The notes under the pieces were generated by a model that made no database searches, had not been told where the DNA came from, and saw only the letters and a program-made list of their open reading frames with translations. Source: Sneathiella glossodoripedis JCM 23214 (lineage in GTDB: Bacteria; Pseudomonadota; Alphaproteobacteria; Sneathiellales; Sneathiellaceae). From it: a stretch of DNA of 64,000 nt. Position numbers and translations under genes: made by a program. Where the stretch lies: positions 62,001 to 126,000 of the forward strand of contig NZ_BAMS01000006.1 in the NCBI RefSeq assembly GCF_000616095.1. The letters are read 5' to 3'. This document shows, piece after piece, positions 51,841 through 61,102 of the stretch (position 1 is the first letter of the stretch; every line of letters begins with the position of its first letter).

Positions 51841-52488
51841 ATGATTGTGAGTGATAGTGAAGAAAAGGCTTTTAACGCGCCTCCGGTAACCAAGTATCTG
51901 GTTGCCATGTTGATACTAGTTCATATCTTGCTGCTGGTGACCGACACTGAAACCCTGAATTGGGTTTATCAGACCCTTGCCTTCAGTATCGATAATACCG
52001 CTTTGCTACTCCAGACCGGTGAGGGTAGTTTTGGCAAGTTCTTTTTTACGCTTACCAGCCACATGTTTTTGCACCATGACTTCATGCATCTGTTGTTAAA
52101 TGCGTTTATGCTACTGGCTTTTGGTGCCATGGTGGAACGATATTATGGACTGCATGCCTTTATCATAGTGTTCTTGGCCAGTGGTTGGCTGGGGGCAATG
52201 GGAGAGTACTTCGTTTCTTCAGACACAGGTGGATTTTTATATGGAGCCTCTGGTGCTGTGTTTGGAATGATGGGGGCGACCATGCTTCTGATGCTACCGC
52301 GATTTGGATTGCAAAAAATTATCGGATTTGCAGCTGTGATGATGGGGCTGAATCTGGTCATAGGCCTAACACCACTTGGGACTTTGCTAACAGGGGGAGA
52401 TGCAAGCATATCCTGGGCCGCTCATTTGGTTGGCTTTATCATAGGCGCCTGTCTGTCCGTGCTGTTTAAGCCAACTGTGCGTGATTGA
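51841..52488 (+). CDS. Rhomboid family intramembrane serine protease
   Basis: A 215-residue membrane protein with six hydrophobic helices. Catalytic elements are in place: MHLLLNAFMLLAFG (the HxxxN on TM2), GASGAVFGMMGA with the nucleophile Ser on TM4, and SWAAHLVGFIIG with the catalytic His on TM6. It cleaves membrane proteins within the bilayer; targets are unknown. It starts with ATG at 51841. A YHS-domain gene follows 80 bases downstream. Confidence 0.92.
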   Translation: MIVSDSEEKAFNAPPVTKYLVAMLILVHILLLVTDTETLNWVYQTLAFSIDNTALLLQTGEGSFGKFFFTLTSHMFLHHDFMHLLLNAFMLLAFGAMVERYYGLHAFIIVFLASGWLGAMGEYFVSSDTGGFLYGASGAVFGMMGATMLLMLPRFGLQKIIGFAAVMMGLNLVIGLTPLGTLLTGGDASISWAAHLVGFIIGACLSVLFKPTVRD

Positions 52489-52568
52489 ATAACCGTTCAC
52501 GATACTGTCATGAGTATGTGAGGTCGTTTTAGGTTACTTTTTTGGCTTGGAAAAGAAGGAGGTGACCA

Positions 52569-53030
52569 ATGCGCGAATTTTCAAGACTTGTGATGTTGGG
52601 CTTGTTGATTTGTTTACCGTACGTGCAGGCAAACGCGAATGATCATGCGGGGCCATATAGAAGCAGTTTTCTTGGGACCGCTGCAGAAGGTTATGATGTT
52701 GTTGCTTATTTTACACTTGGAAAAGCGGTTGAGGGAAAGTCCGAATTTTCTCATGAATGGCAAGATGTGACCTGGCATTTTTCATCTGCAGAGCATAGAG
52801 ATCAGTTTGCAGCGGATCCGCTTGCATATGCACCGAAATATGGAGGTTATTGTGCATACGCCGTATCACAAGGATACACAGCGGGCATAGATCCGTTGGC
52901 TTGGACGATTGTCGATGGAAAACTCTATTTAAATTATTCGAAAAGCGTGCAGTCAACTTGGGCAAAAGATATTTCCGGGTATATAGCTTCGGCGGAGCAA
53001 AAATGGCCTCAGATTCGTTCAGGCCTATAG
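52569..53030 (+). CDS. Secreted YHS-domain protein
   Basis: A 153-residue protein with signal peptide (residues 1-23, ending VQANA) and a YHS-type domain: EGYDVVAYFTLGKAVEGKSE, DVTWHFSSAEHRDQFAADPL and YAPKYGGYCAYAVSQGYTAG. The YHS domain with Y-G-G-Y-C is found in metal-associated proteins and in heavy-metal ATPases. It is probably a periplasmic metal-binding protein. The RBS is the strong AAGAAGGAGGTGA. Confidence 0.88.
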   Translation: MREFSRLVMLGLLICLPYVQANANDHAGPYRSSFLGTAAEGYDVVAYFTLGKAVEGKSEFSHEWQDVTWHFSSAEHRDQFAADPLAYAPKYGGYCAYAVSQGYTAGIDPLAWTIVDGKLYLNYSKSVQSTWAKDISGYIASAEQKWPQIRSGL

Positions 53031-53042
53031 CATATACAGAAA

Positions 53043-53076
53043 GAACGCCTGAGCTGACAGGGTAGCCCAGGCGTTC
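53043..53076. terminator. Hairpin between the YHS gene and the convergent DUF934 gene
   Basis: The perfect 9-bp stem GAACGCCTG/CAGGCGTTC (53043-53051 with 53068-53076) has a 16-base loop that pairs partly (AGCT/AGC). There is no T-run, so it is terminator-like rather than a strong terminator. Confidence 0.45.
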
Positions 53077-53126
53077 CATAGAAAGTGAGATTTGAAAAAA
53101 GGGGGAATCTCACTCAGGGGATTTCG

Positions 53127-53615
53127 TTATCTCCGCCAAATTGGCAATTCTTCATCGCATGCAGGTTGATAGGTGACGGTCATTTCGTCGAAAGCGGCAA
53201 TGACGCTTGGGATATCCTGATCTTCGCGTAGCTCAAAAGAGTTAAAGCCGCACCGTTGCATGTAAAAAACCTGATCTTGCAGGACATCACCAACCGCGCG
53301 GATTTCGCCTTTATAGCCATACCGCTCACGCAGGAGGCGAGCTTGAGTAAAGGCTCTGCCATCAGCCATTTTAGGGAATTGCAGAACAATCAGATCCAAT
53401 CTATCGAGATCATCTTTTAAAGCCGCAACATCGTCAGTGTTTTCCAGAATAACGCCAAGTTTTCCGTTGCGAAGGAGTAATTCTTCACGTTTGTTCTGCC
53501 ATTCTTCCATAGGGATGTAGATATCGCCGCCTGGTAGGCTATCAATATCTTCAAGCCCGGTATAGGGCATCCAGCTATCTTCTTGCGGCTTTCTATCCTT
53601 AATAAACTTACCCAT
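53127..53615 (-). CDS. DUF934 family protein, sulfite reductase-associated
   Basis: A 162-residue protein of the DUF934 family, recognised from LEDIDSLPGGDIYIPMEEWQ, FPKMADGRAFTQARLLRERY and EIRAVGDVLQDQVFYMQRCG. Members sit beside sulfite reductase or APS-reductase genes in proteobacteria and are thought to act in sulfate assimilation; the biochemical role is unproven. It starts at the ATG at 53615 with GGAGAGG upstream, and its start region overlaps the last codons of cysI. Confidence 0.88.
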   Translation of the reverse strand: MGKFIKDRKPQEDSWMPYTGLEDIDSLPGGDIYIPMEEWQNKREELLLRNGKLGVILENTDDVAALKDDLDRLDLIVLQFPKMADGRAFTQARLLRERYGYKGEIRAVGDVLQDQVFYMQRCGFNSFELREDQDIPSVIAAFDEMTVTYQPACDEELPIWRR

Positions 53616-55260
53616 AGAGCCTCTCCTTGAAAGGGGCCTGACCAAGACGTCTATATGTGGTGAGGAAAGTTTCTGTTTCATCTTCCCGGTTTTCCAGATA
53701 GACATCGAGTACTTTACTGACAGCATCTACAATTTCGTCCGCTGTAAATGCTGGGCCAATAATTTTACCAATGGATGCATCTTCACGAGCGCTGCCGCCC
53801 AGTGTCAGTTGATAGACCTCAACACCTTTCTTGTTCACGCCCAGTATACCGATGTTCGCGACATGGTGATGACCGCATGCGTTTATGCATCCTGAAATGT
53901 TCAGGCTGATATCACCGAGATCATTCAAATAATCATAGCTGTCAAAGCGTTCGGTCAAAGCCTGCGCAATGGGGATAGAGCGGGCTGTCGCCAGTGCGCA
54001 GTAATCCATGCCCGGGCAAGAAATAAGATCAGTCAAATGATTATAGTTCGGCGTTGCCAAATCTAGTGATTTAAGCTCTTTCCAAAGCCGATGCAGGTCC
54101 TTCAGTTTGACATCTGATAACACCAAATTCTGACGATGTGTGGAGCGAATAGCACCGAGTGAATATTTGTCTGCCAAGTCCGCAATTGCGTCCATTTGAT
54201 TGGCGGTAACGTCTCCGGCGGGTTGATTCCGCGATTTTAAGGACAAGTATACGACCCTGTAACCATCTTTTTTGTGCAATTCGACATTCTTGTCTGCCCA
54301 ATGTGCAAATTCCGGGTCAGATAATATCGCAGCGTCATAATCAGCGTCAAAGTCGCTTAATGTCTCGTATTCTGGATCCTTGAAATGGGCTTTGATATTT
54401 TCAATGTCTTCGTCGCGCAGACGCAGTCCGTTGTCTTTTATTTGGCTCCATTCCTCTTCGACAAGCTCACGGAACTTGTCCTCACCGGTTTCATGGACGG
54501 TGATTTTGATTCGCGCCTTATACATGTTGTCGCGCCGACCCAAACGGTTATACACGCGCAAAATGGCTTCCAGATAAGTCAGCATATCATGTGGATCAAG
54601 AAACGGATTGATAAGTTTCCCGATCATCGGCGTGCGACCCAGTCCACCGCCTACATAAATTTCAAGTCCCAGTTTACCAGCATCGTTTTTAACGAGGCGG
54701 ACGCCAATATCATGTACGGCGACAGCTGCGCGGTCATGTGTGGCCCCGCTCACTGCGATCTTGAACTTGCGCGGCAGGAAGTTGAATTCCGGGTGGAATG
54801 TCGACCATTGCCGGATCAGTTCGCAATATGGACGTGGATCTTCGATCTCATCCCGCGCAACACCAGCAAGTGGGTCTGACGTTGTGTTTCTAATGCAGTT
54901 CCCGCTTGTTTGAATGGCGTGCATTTCAACTTTCGCCAGATCATCGAGAATTTGCGGGACGTCTTCCAGCTTTGGCCAATTATACTGAATGTTTTGGCGT
55001 GTGCTGAAATGGCCGTAACCTCTGTCGTATTTGCGTGCGATATGGGCCAGTGTCCGCATCTGATTTGATGAAAGCAGACCATAAGGTACCGCTACTCGTA
55101 ACATGTAGGCATGCAGTTGCAGATACAGGCCATTACGAAGTCGCTGATGTTTAAACTCTTCTTCAGACAGATCGCCATTTAATCGACGCTGGACCTGATC
55201 ACGGAACTGACTCACTCTTTCTTGCAAGAGTTGGTGGTCCGCCTGGGAATATTGATACAT
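53608..55260 (-). CDS. cysI: Assimilatory sulfite reductase hemoprotein
   Basis: A 550-residue siroheme/4Fe-4S reductase that converts sulfite to sulfide. The cluster/siroheme ligand cysteines are in ISCPGMDYCALATA and in NISGCINACGHHHVANIG near the C-terminus. The N-terminal ferredoxin-like half has MRTLAHIARKYDRGYGHFST and HAIQTSGNCIRNTTSDPLAG. It is followed by DUF934 and preceded by DUF2849, the standard alphaproteobacterial order. No flavoprotein subunit (CysJ) is present, so electrons probably come from ferredoxin or a separate reductase. Siroheme synthase is not in the cluster. Confidence 0.95.
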   Translation of the reverse strand: MYQYSQADHQLLQERVSQFRDQVQRRLNGDLSEEEFKHQRLRNGLYLQLHAYMLRVAVPYGLLSSNQMRTLAHIARKYDRGYGHFSTRQNIQYNWPKLEDVPQILDDLAKVEMHAIQTSGNCIRNTTSDPLAGVARDEIEDPRPYCELIRQWSTFHPEFNFLPRKFKIAVSGATHDRAAVAVHDIGVRLVKNDAGKLGLEIYVGGGLGRTPMIGKLINPFLDPHDMLTYLEAILRVYNRLGRRDNMYKARIKITVHETGEDKFRELVEEEWSQIKDNGLRLRDEDIENIKAHFKDPEYETLSDFDADYDAAILSDPEFAHWADKNVELHKKDGYRVVYLSLKSRNQPAGDVTANQMDAIADLADKYSLGAIRSTHRQNLVLSDVKLKDLHRLWKELKSLDLATPNYNHLTDLISCPGMDYCALATARSIPIAQALTERFDSYDYLNDLGDISLNISGCINACGHHHVANIGILGVNKKGVEVYQLTLGGSAREDASIGKIIGPAFTADEIVDAVSKVLDVYLENREDETETFLTTYRRLGQAPFKERLYG

Positions 55261-55287
55261 TTTCTAGCTCGGTAATTTCAGATATGC

Positions 55288-55605
55288 TTAAGCGGCGTGC
55301 TGACCGGATAATCCAGACCCAGATTGTGGCAGGGAGATAGTTGGTCCGTAAGCACGAATTCGCTCGCGATTTTCAACAGGCTCAAGGCCATTTGCAGTCT
55401 GTGTAACTTCAACTGCATATGCGCCGACCACGATATTTTCTTTTTCTGAACGCTCAGCCTCAGCTTTCAGGCTGTCGATTGAGTTTTCATCAACAGCTGT
55501 TGCTTTGTTCAGATCAGTTGACCAGGAAATTCCATCTTCATCGATGCACAGGTAGGCAACCAAGCCTTCTTTAAGCAGCGACGCTGAGTAAACCTGAAGT
55601 GTCAT
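55288..55605 (-). CDS. DUF2849 family protein
   Basis: A 105-residue protein with the family pattern LLKEGLVAYLCIDEDGISWS, VVGAYAVEVTQTANGLEPVE and RERIRAYGPTI. DUF2849 genes sit immediately upstream of cysI in alphaproteobacteria, and the operon setting here is the same (27 bases before cysI). Function unknown, presumably in sulfite reduction or siroheme supply. RBS: AAAGGAGAAAG. Confidence 0.86.
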   Translation of the reverse strand: MTLQVYSASLLKEGLVAYLCIDEDGISWSTDLNKATAVDENSIDSLKAEAERSEKENIVVGAYAVEVTQTANGLEPVENRERIRAYGPTISLPQSGSGLSGQHAA

Positions 55606-55727
55606 CGACTTTCTCCTTTTTTGTAATATCGCACTCAGAATATGTAGAACTATGGCTACAATACATAAATATTTTTATTTACGCAATATATATGTAGTTT
55701 AAATTTTTACCACATAAAAATTGTGTA

Positions 55728-56477
55728 TTAATTCAAATGTGAAATTGAACTGGCCGAAGGCAGATGAATTCCGCATTCGGTTTTGTCTTGACCCGCCCAG
55801 CGACCAGATCTCGCATCCTCGCCATCTTGCGTGCGTGTAGTGCAAGGCATACACCCGATTGATTTAAAGCCATCAGCTACCAGAGGGTGCGGAGGTAAGT
55901 TCTTTTCAAGAAATGCAGTTTTAATGTCAGTGTCAGTCCAGTGTAGGAGCGGATTGATTTTGATAAAACTGTCGGCGTCCTCAATAGCTTCCAAACTTTC
56001 GCGATGGGCGTTTTGGAACCGTTTTCTGCCAGTAATCCATCCTTTGAAGCCTGCATTTTCTAGAGTTTTTAATGCCTTTTGGAGGGGTAGAACTTTGCGG
56101 ATTTCACAGCATTTATCGCTATCTTGAGTGAAGAGCATGTCATCCGGATCAATGTTTTCCAAATCCCCGCTGTCTGGCTTGATAATCCTTACATCTTCCA
56201 GGCCCAAATATTCGGTTATCTGCCGTTGATATCTTAGGGTTTCACCAAAAAGACGGCGGGTGTCCAGAAAAATCACAGGAATTGTGGGGTCAACCTTGGC
56301 CACTAGATCAAGAAGAACAACCGCTTCAGCGCCAAAGGAGGACGTCATCATAATTTTACCGCCCAGTTCGCTGTGAACCAAAGATTCAATCAGTTCCGCA
56401 CTATCCAAATGCCCATACTCACCACGTAACTTAGCGGCGAGGGCCTCTGTAGATGTTTCGATAGATGATGCACGCAT
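55728..56477 (-). CDS. cysH: Adenylyl-sulfate (APS)/PAPS reductase
   Basis: A 249-residue enzyme reducing activated sulfate to sulfite. It has the FeS-cluster cysteines of the bacterial APS-reductase type: a Cys pair in DKCCEIRKVLPL and the CxxC in IGCMPCTTRT. The catalytic Cys is in KTECGIHLP. The N-terminal TSSFGAEAVVLLDLVAKVD is the nucleotide loop. The ATG at 56477 fits the family start; the longer upstream frame is AT-rich non-coding sequence. It lies 123 bases upstream of DUF2849-cysI-DUF934 on the same strand, forming the sulfate-assimilation group. Confidence 0.93.
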   Translation of the reverse strand: MRASSIETSTEALAAKLRGEYGHLDSAELIESLVHSELGGKIMMTSSFGAEAVVLLDLVAKVDPTIPVIFLDTRRLFGETLRYQRQITEYLGLEDVRIIKPDSGDLENIDPDDMLFTQDSDKCCEIRKVLPLQKALKTLENAGFKGWITGRKRFQNAHRESLEAIEDADSFIKINPLLHWTDTDIKTAFLEKNLPPHPLVADGFKSIGCMPCTTRTQDGEDARSGRWAGQDKTECGIHLPSASSISHLN

Positions 56478-56644
56478 GGAATTACCCTTCAATCTAACTG
56501 ATACGCCAAATTTATTGTTATTATTTTTAATATCAATAAAAAAATGTTTAATTATATTAAATACATTTTTTTTATGTGTTTTATTTAATGTCAGACAGTC
56601 TAGGGAAATTATGTTAAAGTTAAACACTTAAAAGGGGTGGTTTG

Positions 56645-57409
56645 TTGCGATCATTTAACGTCATCATGCTAAAAAAGCTTTGTAATCTGTGTGGTTGGGC
56701 GGGGCTGATGTTTCTCGTCAGTGTAACGACCACATATGCAGATAGTAATACAAGACACCGCTTTCGTTTGGCTCAGGAGCTGCCCAAACTGGCGTTTGAT
56801 GACCTTGAAATTTATATGCAATATGCGACTTCCATCACATTTGAAATAAAAGACGCGACTCATGGCTCGCTGAAATTTCAAGAATCCGGGCTCATTAAAA
56901 ACAGATTTGGTGAGCCTTTTAAGCGTGTGTTGCATTCATCCCAAGGGCATTTACGTGAGTTTCTAATTAGCGAAGGTATGGCTGTTTACAATGGGCTCGG
57001 TCCTTATCCTGAAAAAATTCGAAACAGTCTGCTTTCGCAGGAGAAAAAGGCTCGGGCATTAAAAAAGGGTGTTTGGGCTACTCTCGACATATTCGAGAGT
57101 GCGACGTTAGAAGGCCAAGCTGTTGAGCCCGGTTTTTCACTCATACAGGGTCAGGTAAAAACTGTTGCAAAAAGGAGGAGTGGTACATACTTAAACTTCG
57201 GAGATAACTGGGATACAGATTTTACTGCCGCAATTTCGCCTTCAGCTTCGAGTAGATTTAAGGGGCAAGGTTGGAAGTTGGCAGAGCTGCAAGGAGCGAC
57301 CATTCGGATCAGAGGATGGTTGAGAAATTACGGCGGGCCATTTATGCAGGTATATTTTCCGGAGCAAATAGAGATCCTGAATGAGAACAATACCCTACGT
57401 GAGGAGTAA
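56645..57409 (+). CDS. Secreted SNase-like (thermonuclease fold) protein
   Basis: A protein of about 254 residues with a signal peptide (ending VTTTYA). The staphylococcal-nuclease-like core contains RVLHSSQGHLREFLISEGMA and LLSQEKKARALKKGVWA, and an extra C-terminal OB-like domain follows (GQVKTVAKRRSGTYLNFGDN). The usual active-site Arg/Glu pattern is only partly visible, so nuclease activity is not assured. The start is uncertain: TTG at 56642 or 56645, behind AAAGGGGTGG, is better placed than the ATG at 56666. It overlaps or abuts the M48 peptidase gene, so the two form an operon. Confidence 0.78.
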   Translation: MRSFNVIMLKKLCNLCGWAGLMFLVSVTTTYADSNTRHRFRLAQELPKLAFDDLEIYMQYATSITFEIKDATHGSLKFQESGLIKNRFGEPFKRVLHSSQGHLREFLISEGMAVYNGLGPYPEKIRNSLLSQEKKARALKKGVWATLDIFESATLEGQAVEPGFSLIQGQVKTVAKRRSGTYLNFGDNWDTDFTAAISPSASSRFKGQGWKLAELQGATIRIRGWLRNYGGPFMQVYFPEQIEILNENNTLREE

Positions 57410-57416
57410 CCGTGTG

Positions 57417-58933
57417 ATGCGTGCTATGTCGCTGGATGATCTGAGAACATTGTTTTTGAACAGCCTAATGTTACTTACTGCGTCAATTTGTTTGGCCTTT
57501 CCAGTTTCTTCGGCCAGAGCGCAGACCGAAACCCATGTAGCTGATCTGTTTTCGATATTTGAGCCCTCAAATGAAAAAGAAATCGGTGCACAGCAGCACA
57601 AGAAAATTGTAGCTCAGTACGGCGGCGAATATAAGCATGATGGTTTGAATGAGTATGTGCTTGATATCGTACTTCGAATTGTAACTGTTACCGAAAAAAG
57701 AAATGAGCTTGGCAGGTCACGATATTGAATAGTCCAGTGGTAAATGCATTCGCGTTGCCCGGTGGATATGTCTATGTCACTCGGGGTTTGTTGGCGATGG
57801 CTAACAATGAAGCCGAAGTGGCGGGAGTATTAGCGCATGAAGTGGGCCACGTAATCGCGCGTCATGGAGTAGAGCGTCAGTCGAGAGCGACAGGAATGGG
57901 CTTGCTTGGTGCTATTGCCGGTATATTAACCCAAAGTGCTGACGTCGCTCGTTTGGGGCAAACAGTTGGCGGTCTCTTTCTAGCTGACTATTCTCGTGAT
58001 CAGGAATATGAGGCTGACAGGCTTGGAGTGAAGTACCTTGGGTTGGCTGGCTATCCAAGGGAAGCCATGGCAGATTTCCTGCAACGGCTTGAGGATCATT
58101 CTGAATATGCGGCTAAGGTCGCAGGTAAAGAAGGCAAGTCCGGTCAGTATGATTTCTTTGCCTCTCATCCTCAGACGGAAGATAGAATTGAAAAAGCCAA
58201 TCAACTTGCACGTTTACAGAAAGATGATCTGAATCGTAGCTATGGTACTGAAAGGTATCTGCTGGCTATTGATGGAATGCTATACGGTGATGATATCAAG
58301 GAAGGTGTTATCCGAGGGCGAGAGTTTTTACACCCTGATCTTCGACTGGCATTTAAAGCTCCAAAAGGATTTCAGCTTATAAACTCAACACGGGCTGTGT
58401 ACGCAAAAGATGGCCGAGGTAATCAGATGGTGTTTGATCTGGATCCACGCGGCTTGCGTGATATGTCTATTGACCAATATATGAGTACAGTCTGGCTCAA
58501 AAAAGTTAATCATAATCGCCCTGAAATCATTCAGGTCGGGGGTGCTGTCGGTGCGAAAACCAGATTTGTTGTTAATCAGAATGGCCGAAAAATTTATGTG
58601 ACAGCCGTTGTGATTAATTTTGGGTACGACAAAGTCGCTCGATTTGCCTATCATTCTCGTGCTCGTTCGAGTGAATTGGAAGCTAGGTATGAGGAAAGTT
58701 ACTCGAGCTTTCGGCCAATGACTTATGATGAGGCGGCAGAAATTAAATCAGTGCAGCTCGTTATACAGAAAGTGAATTATAACGAGAGTCTGGATGATCT
58801 GGTTGGAGAAATGGTGCAGTCCTCTCATACGCGAGATTTGTTTTTATTGTTAAACCCCGTATTCAAAACGCGGGATCCGGCTCGCGGAGATACATATAAA
58901 ACCTTGATGTATGGAACCCAAGAGGGGCGCTAG
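57417..58933 (+). CDS. M48 family metallopeptidase (one frameshift)
   Basis: A secreted or membrane-attached zinc peptidase. The signal peptide (residues about 12-36, ending SARA) leads to the catalytic domain with LAHEVGHVIARHG (zinc HExxH) and the third ligand in DQEYEADRLGVKYLGLAG. The frame breaks near 57706. Adding one A joins VTVTEKRNEAWQVT to ILNSPVVNAFALPGGYVYVT, giving about 505 residues. The long C-terminal part (residues about 240-505) is unlike the plain HtpX core. Family members such as BepA act in outer-membrane quality control; the target here is unknown. I choose the ATG at 57417; earlier ATG 57381 overlaps the SNase gene. Confidence 0.87.
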
Positions 58934-59742
58934 CTTGACGCAATTAAGTCGTCAATCTCACCATCAAGGGTGATACAGGCAGCGCTTAAGGGGCCGTCAA
59001 ACCCGCATCCGCTATCGAGAGATATTGTGTGAGCCGTTTCCAGAACGCCACCATGTGATCGGTCAAACCCTCTGATAACACGTTTAAAGCCTGAATACGG
59101 TTCGCCGATTTTATCAAAATAACCACTTCCCCACCAGAACGTGTCTGTTTGTTCAGTGACCGGGCGGCTGGGGTCAATTCCTGCATGGACAAAGAGTAAT
59201 TCACCGTTGGACGTATAAGCAGCCCTACGCAAGGAAATCAGGATGTCGTTGTGGCCCGGATGGCTTTGTATTGTATCTCTTAACCGTCCCGTCCATCTGG
59301 TCGTTGCCAAGATTCCTTCGCGTAGATAACCGCGTGCTTCCTGTTCGCTGGAGTCATAGGCTTGCAGAGTTTCCTCAATCCCGTGCTCAATCATCCAGTC
59401 AAAGACACCACTTGGATCGCTGGCGAGTTGGATTTGCATGAGTTTGCGCAACATTTCTTCCTGCGCACCCCTTAGGAAGACGATATCTTCGGGGATCATG
59501 CCAGGTTGGCTCAAACGATCTGTTCGAAATCGCAGGAGCTCGTTAAACACGCCTTTGATATCAGAACCGTGGCCGATGTAATTCCCTAGATACACCAGTC
59601 GATCGCCCGATTGCCACCGTCTTTCCATTACTTCGTGGAGTTCACGGAGCTTAGCGGCTTCGCCATGAATGCAGGATACAGCCCAAACACGTTGTGCGGC
59701 AGATATGCATCCAAATTTTTCACTATGTGCGTTCGGTTTCAT
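58930..59742 (-). CDS. Metallophosphoesterase-fold protein lacking metal-ligand residues
   Basis: A 270-residue protein with the calcineurin-like phosphoesterase layout, as in bis(5'-nucleosyl)-tetraphosphatase/PrpE relatives. The motifs are altered. GDxHG reads SCIHG, GDxxDRG reads GNYIGHG, and GNHE reads GAQEE. Only isolated histidines (IHG and FVHAGID) remain. The Asp and Asn ligands of both metals are gone, so phosphatase activity is doubtful. It may be a binding or regulatory pseudo-enzyme. The 3' end overlaps the M48 stop by four bases on the other strand. Confidence 0.82.
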   Translation of the reverse strand: MKPNAHSEKFGCISAAQRVWAVSCIHGEAAKLRELHEVMERRWQSGDRLVYLGNYIGHGSDIKGVFNELLRFRTDRLSQPGMIPEDIVFLRGAQEEMLRKLMQIQLASDPSGVFDWMIEHGIEETLQAYDSSEQEARGYLREGILATTRWTGRLRDTIQSHPGHNDILISLRRAAYTSNGELLFVHAGIDPSRPVTEQTDTFWWGSGYFDKIGEPYSGFKRVIRGFDRSHGGVLETAHTISLDSGCGFDGPLSAACITLDGEIDDLIASS

Positions 59743-59811
59743 CGAAACCTACAATGAATCGTCTGATTCGCTTTTTCAAGTCTTACATTCAAAATTTACG
59801 AAAAATTAACA

Positions 59812-59839
59812 AAAAAAAGCCCGACATAGGCCGGGCTTT
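59812..59839 (-). terminator. Terminator after carD
   Basis: The 8-bp stem AAAGCCCG (59816-59823) pairs with CGGGCTTT (59832-59839). Read on the minus strand it is followed by TTTTTTTT, the complement of 59811-59818. It ends the carD transcript 29 bases past its stop. Confidence 0.85.
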
Positions 59840-59867
59840 CGTAAATTTGCGTAATCTGAAGGGGGTT

Positions 59868-60365
59868 TTAAGCCGCTTTCAGCACCTGCTGAAGCTTTTC
59901 AGTTGCGGCATCGTCTTCAATTTTTTCGACAACAGCCAGCTCACGAGAGAGACGTTCAAGTGCAGCTTCATAAATCTGACGTTCACTATAGGATTGATCA
60001 GGCTGATCATCGTTACGATGCAGATCGCGAACAACTTCCGCTATCTGGATAGGGTCGCCGGAATTAATTTTGGCTTCATATTCCTGCGCACGTCGGCTCC
60101 ACATGGTTCGCTTGATGCGAGCTTTGCCTTTGAGGGTGTCTAGCGCAGTTTTCATTTTTTTGGGTGAGGAAAGTGCCCGCATGCCTACGCTTTTCGCTTT
60201 CGCAATCGGGACACGAAGAGTCATTTTTTCGTGCATAAAGTCGACAACATACAGTGTCAGGCTCATACCTGAAATTTCTTGCTCTTCAATGCTAACAACC
60301 TGACCGACACCATGTGTTGGATATACAACATGATCCAGCGGCGAGAATTCCAACTCTTTAGACAT
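59868..60365 (-). CDS. carD: CarD family transcription factor
   Basis: A 165-residue RNA-polymerase-binding regulator of the CarD/CdnL group. The N-terminal RNAP-interaction (Tudor-like) domain reads LDHVVYPTHGVGQVVSIEEQ, and the C-terminal helical domain contains the DNA-contacting MWSRRAQEYEAKI region. CdnL stabilises promoter open complexes, especially at rRNA promoters. The neighbouring ferredoxin gene upstream on the same strand is a common alphaproteobacterial arrangement. Confidence 0.94.
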   Translation of the reverse strand: MSKELEFSPLDHVVYPTHGVGQVVSIEEQEISGMSLTLYVVDFMHEKMTLRVPIAKAKSVGMRALSSPKKMKTALDTLKGKARIKRTMWSRRAQEYEAKINSGDPIQIAEVVRDLHRNDDQPDQSYSERQIYEAALERLSRELAVVEKIEDDAATEKLQQVLKAA

Positions 60366-60612
60366 TCAATTCCTTCTCTTCAGTATGGGCAACGTCGAAG
60401 CGAAAAAAAGAGCGACCAGAATATCACAGGACGCTACAGCTGACGTTGTTCCACTTTTCAAGGCGATTTGATCGCAATCGAATATGTTTACGGATTAAAA
60501 ATCCAAAGTTTGGGCGCAATTGAGAAAACAAAATCAACGCGCTGAAACTTAAACATACAAGGACTATATCATAAATTAGAGCAAAATGCTAATGGGAAAC
60601 CATAGCAAATGT

Positions 60613-60638
60613 TGCGGGACAGATATTCCCGTCCCGCA
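60613..60638 (-). terminator. Hairpin after fdxA
   Basis: The 8-bp stem TGCGGGAC/GTCCCGCA (60613-60620 with 60631-60638) lies 20 bases past the fdxA stop on the minus strand. There is no T-run. The rest of 60366-60657, between carD and fdxA, shows no gene and is AT-rich; it likely contains the carD promoter. Confidence 0.5.
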
Positions 60639-60657
60639 TGGCTTTCAAAACCAGAGA

Positions 60658-60993
60658 TTAGCTGTCGCCTGGATTTGGGCTGAAATGGGCTTCGAATTTG
60701 CCTTCTTTCCCGTTCCAGTCATCCGCATCCGCAGGTGCGTCCCCTTTTTGGGTAATGTTTGGCCATTTTTCACTATATTCACGATTCACTTCGAGGAATT
60801 TCTCTGCGACTTCCTCTGTGTCAGGTAAAATAGCTTCAGCAGGGCATTCAGGTTCACACACACCGCAATCAATACATTCATCGGGGTGAATAACCAGCAT
60901 GTTTTCACCTTCGTAAAAGCAGTCCACGGGGCAGACCTCAACGCAGTCCATGAACTTGCATTTGATGCAGTTTTCGGTAACGACGTAGGTCAT
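60658..60993 (-). CDS. fdxA: 7Fe ferredoxin (3Fe-4S and 4Fe-4S)
   Basis: A 111-residue ferredoxin of the FdxA type. The first cluster region [20 protein letters not shown] and the second [12 protein letters not shown] hold the Cys ligands for one 3Fe-4S and one 4Fe-4S cluster. The C-terminal extension (residues about 60-111) is typical of Azotobacter-type ferredoxin I. It carries electrons in the cytosol, possibly to sulfite reductase or other oxidoreductases. Confidence 0.96.
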   Translation of the reverse strand: MTYVVTENCIKCKFMDCVEVCPVDCFYEGENMLVIHPDECIDCGVCEPECPAEAILPDTEEVAEKFLEVNREYSEKWPNITQKGDAPADADDWNGKEGKFEAHFSPNPGDS

Positions 60994-61102
60994 TATTTTT
61001 CTCCAGCTCTTTGGATATCAAGTCTCAGATAAATACGGATTATCTTCATTGCTGCGTAAATACAACCCTTTTTCTTGTGAAGATATCCCCTAAAAAAGCG
61101 AT

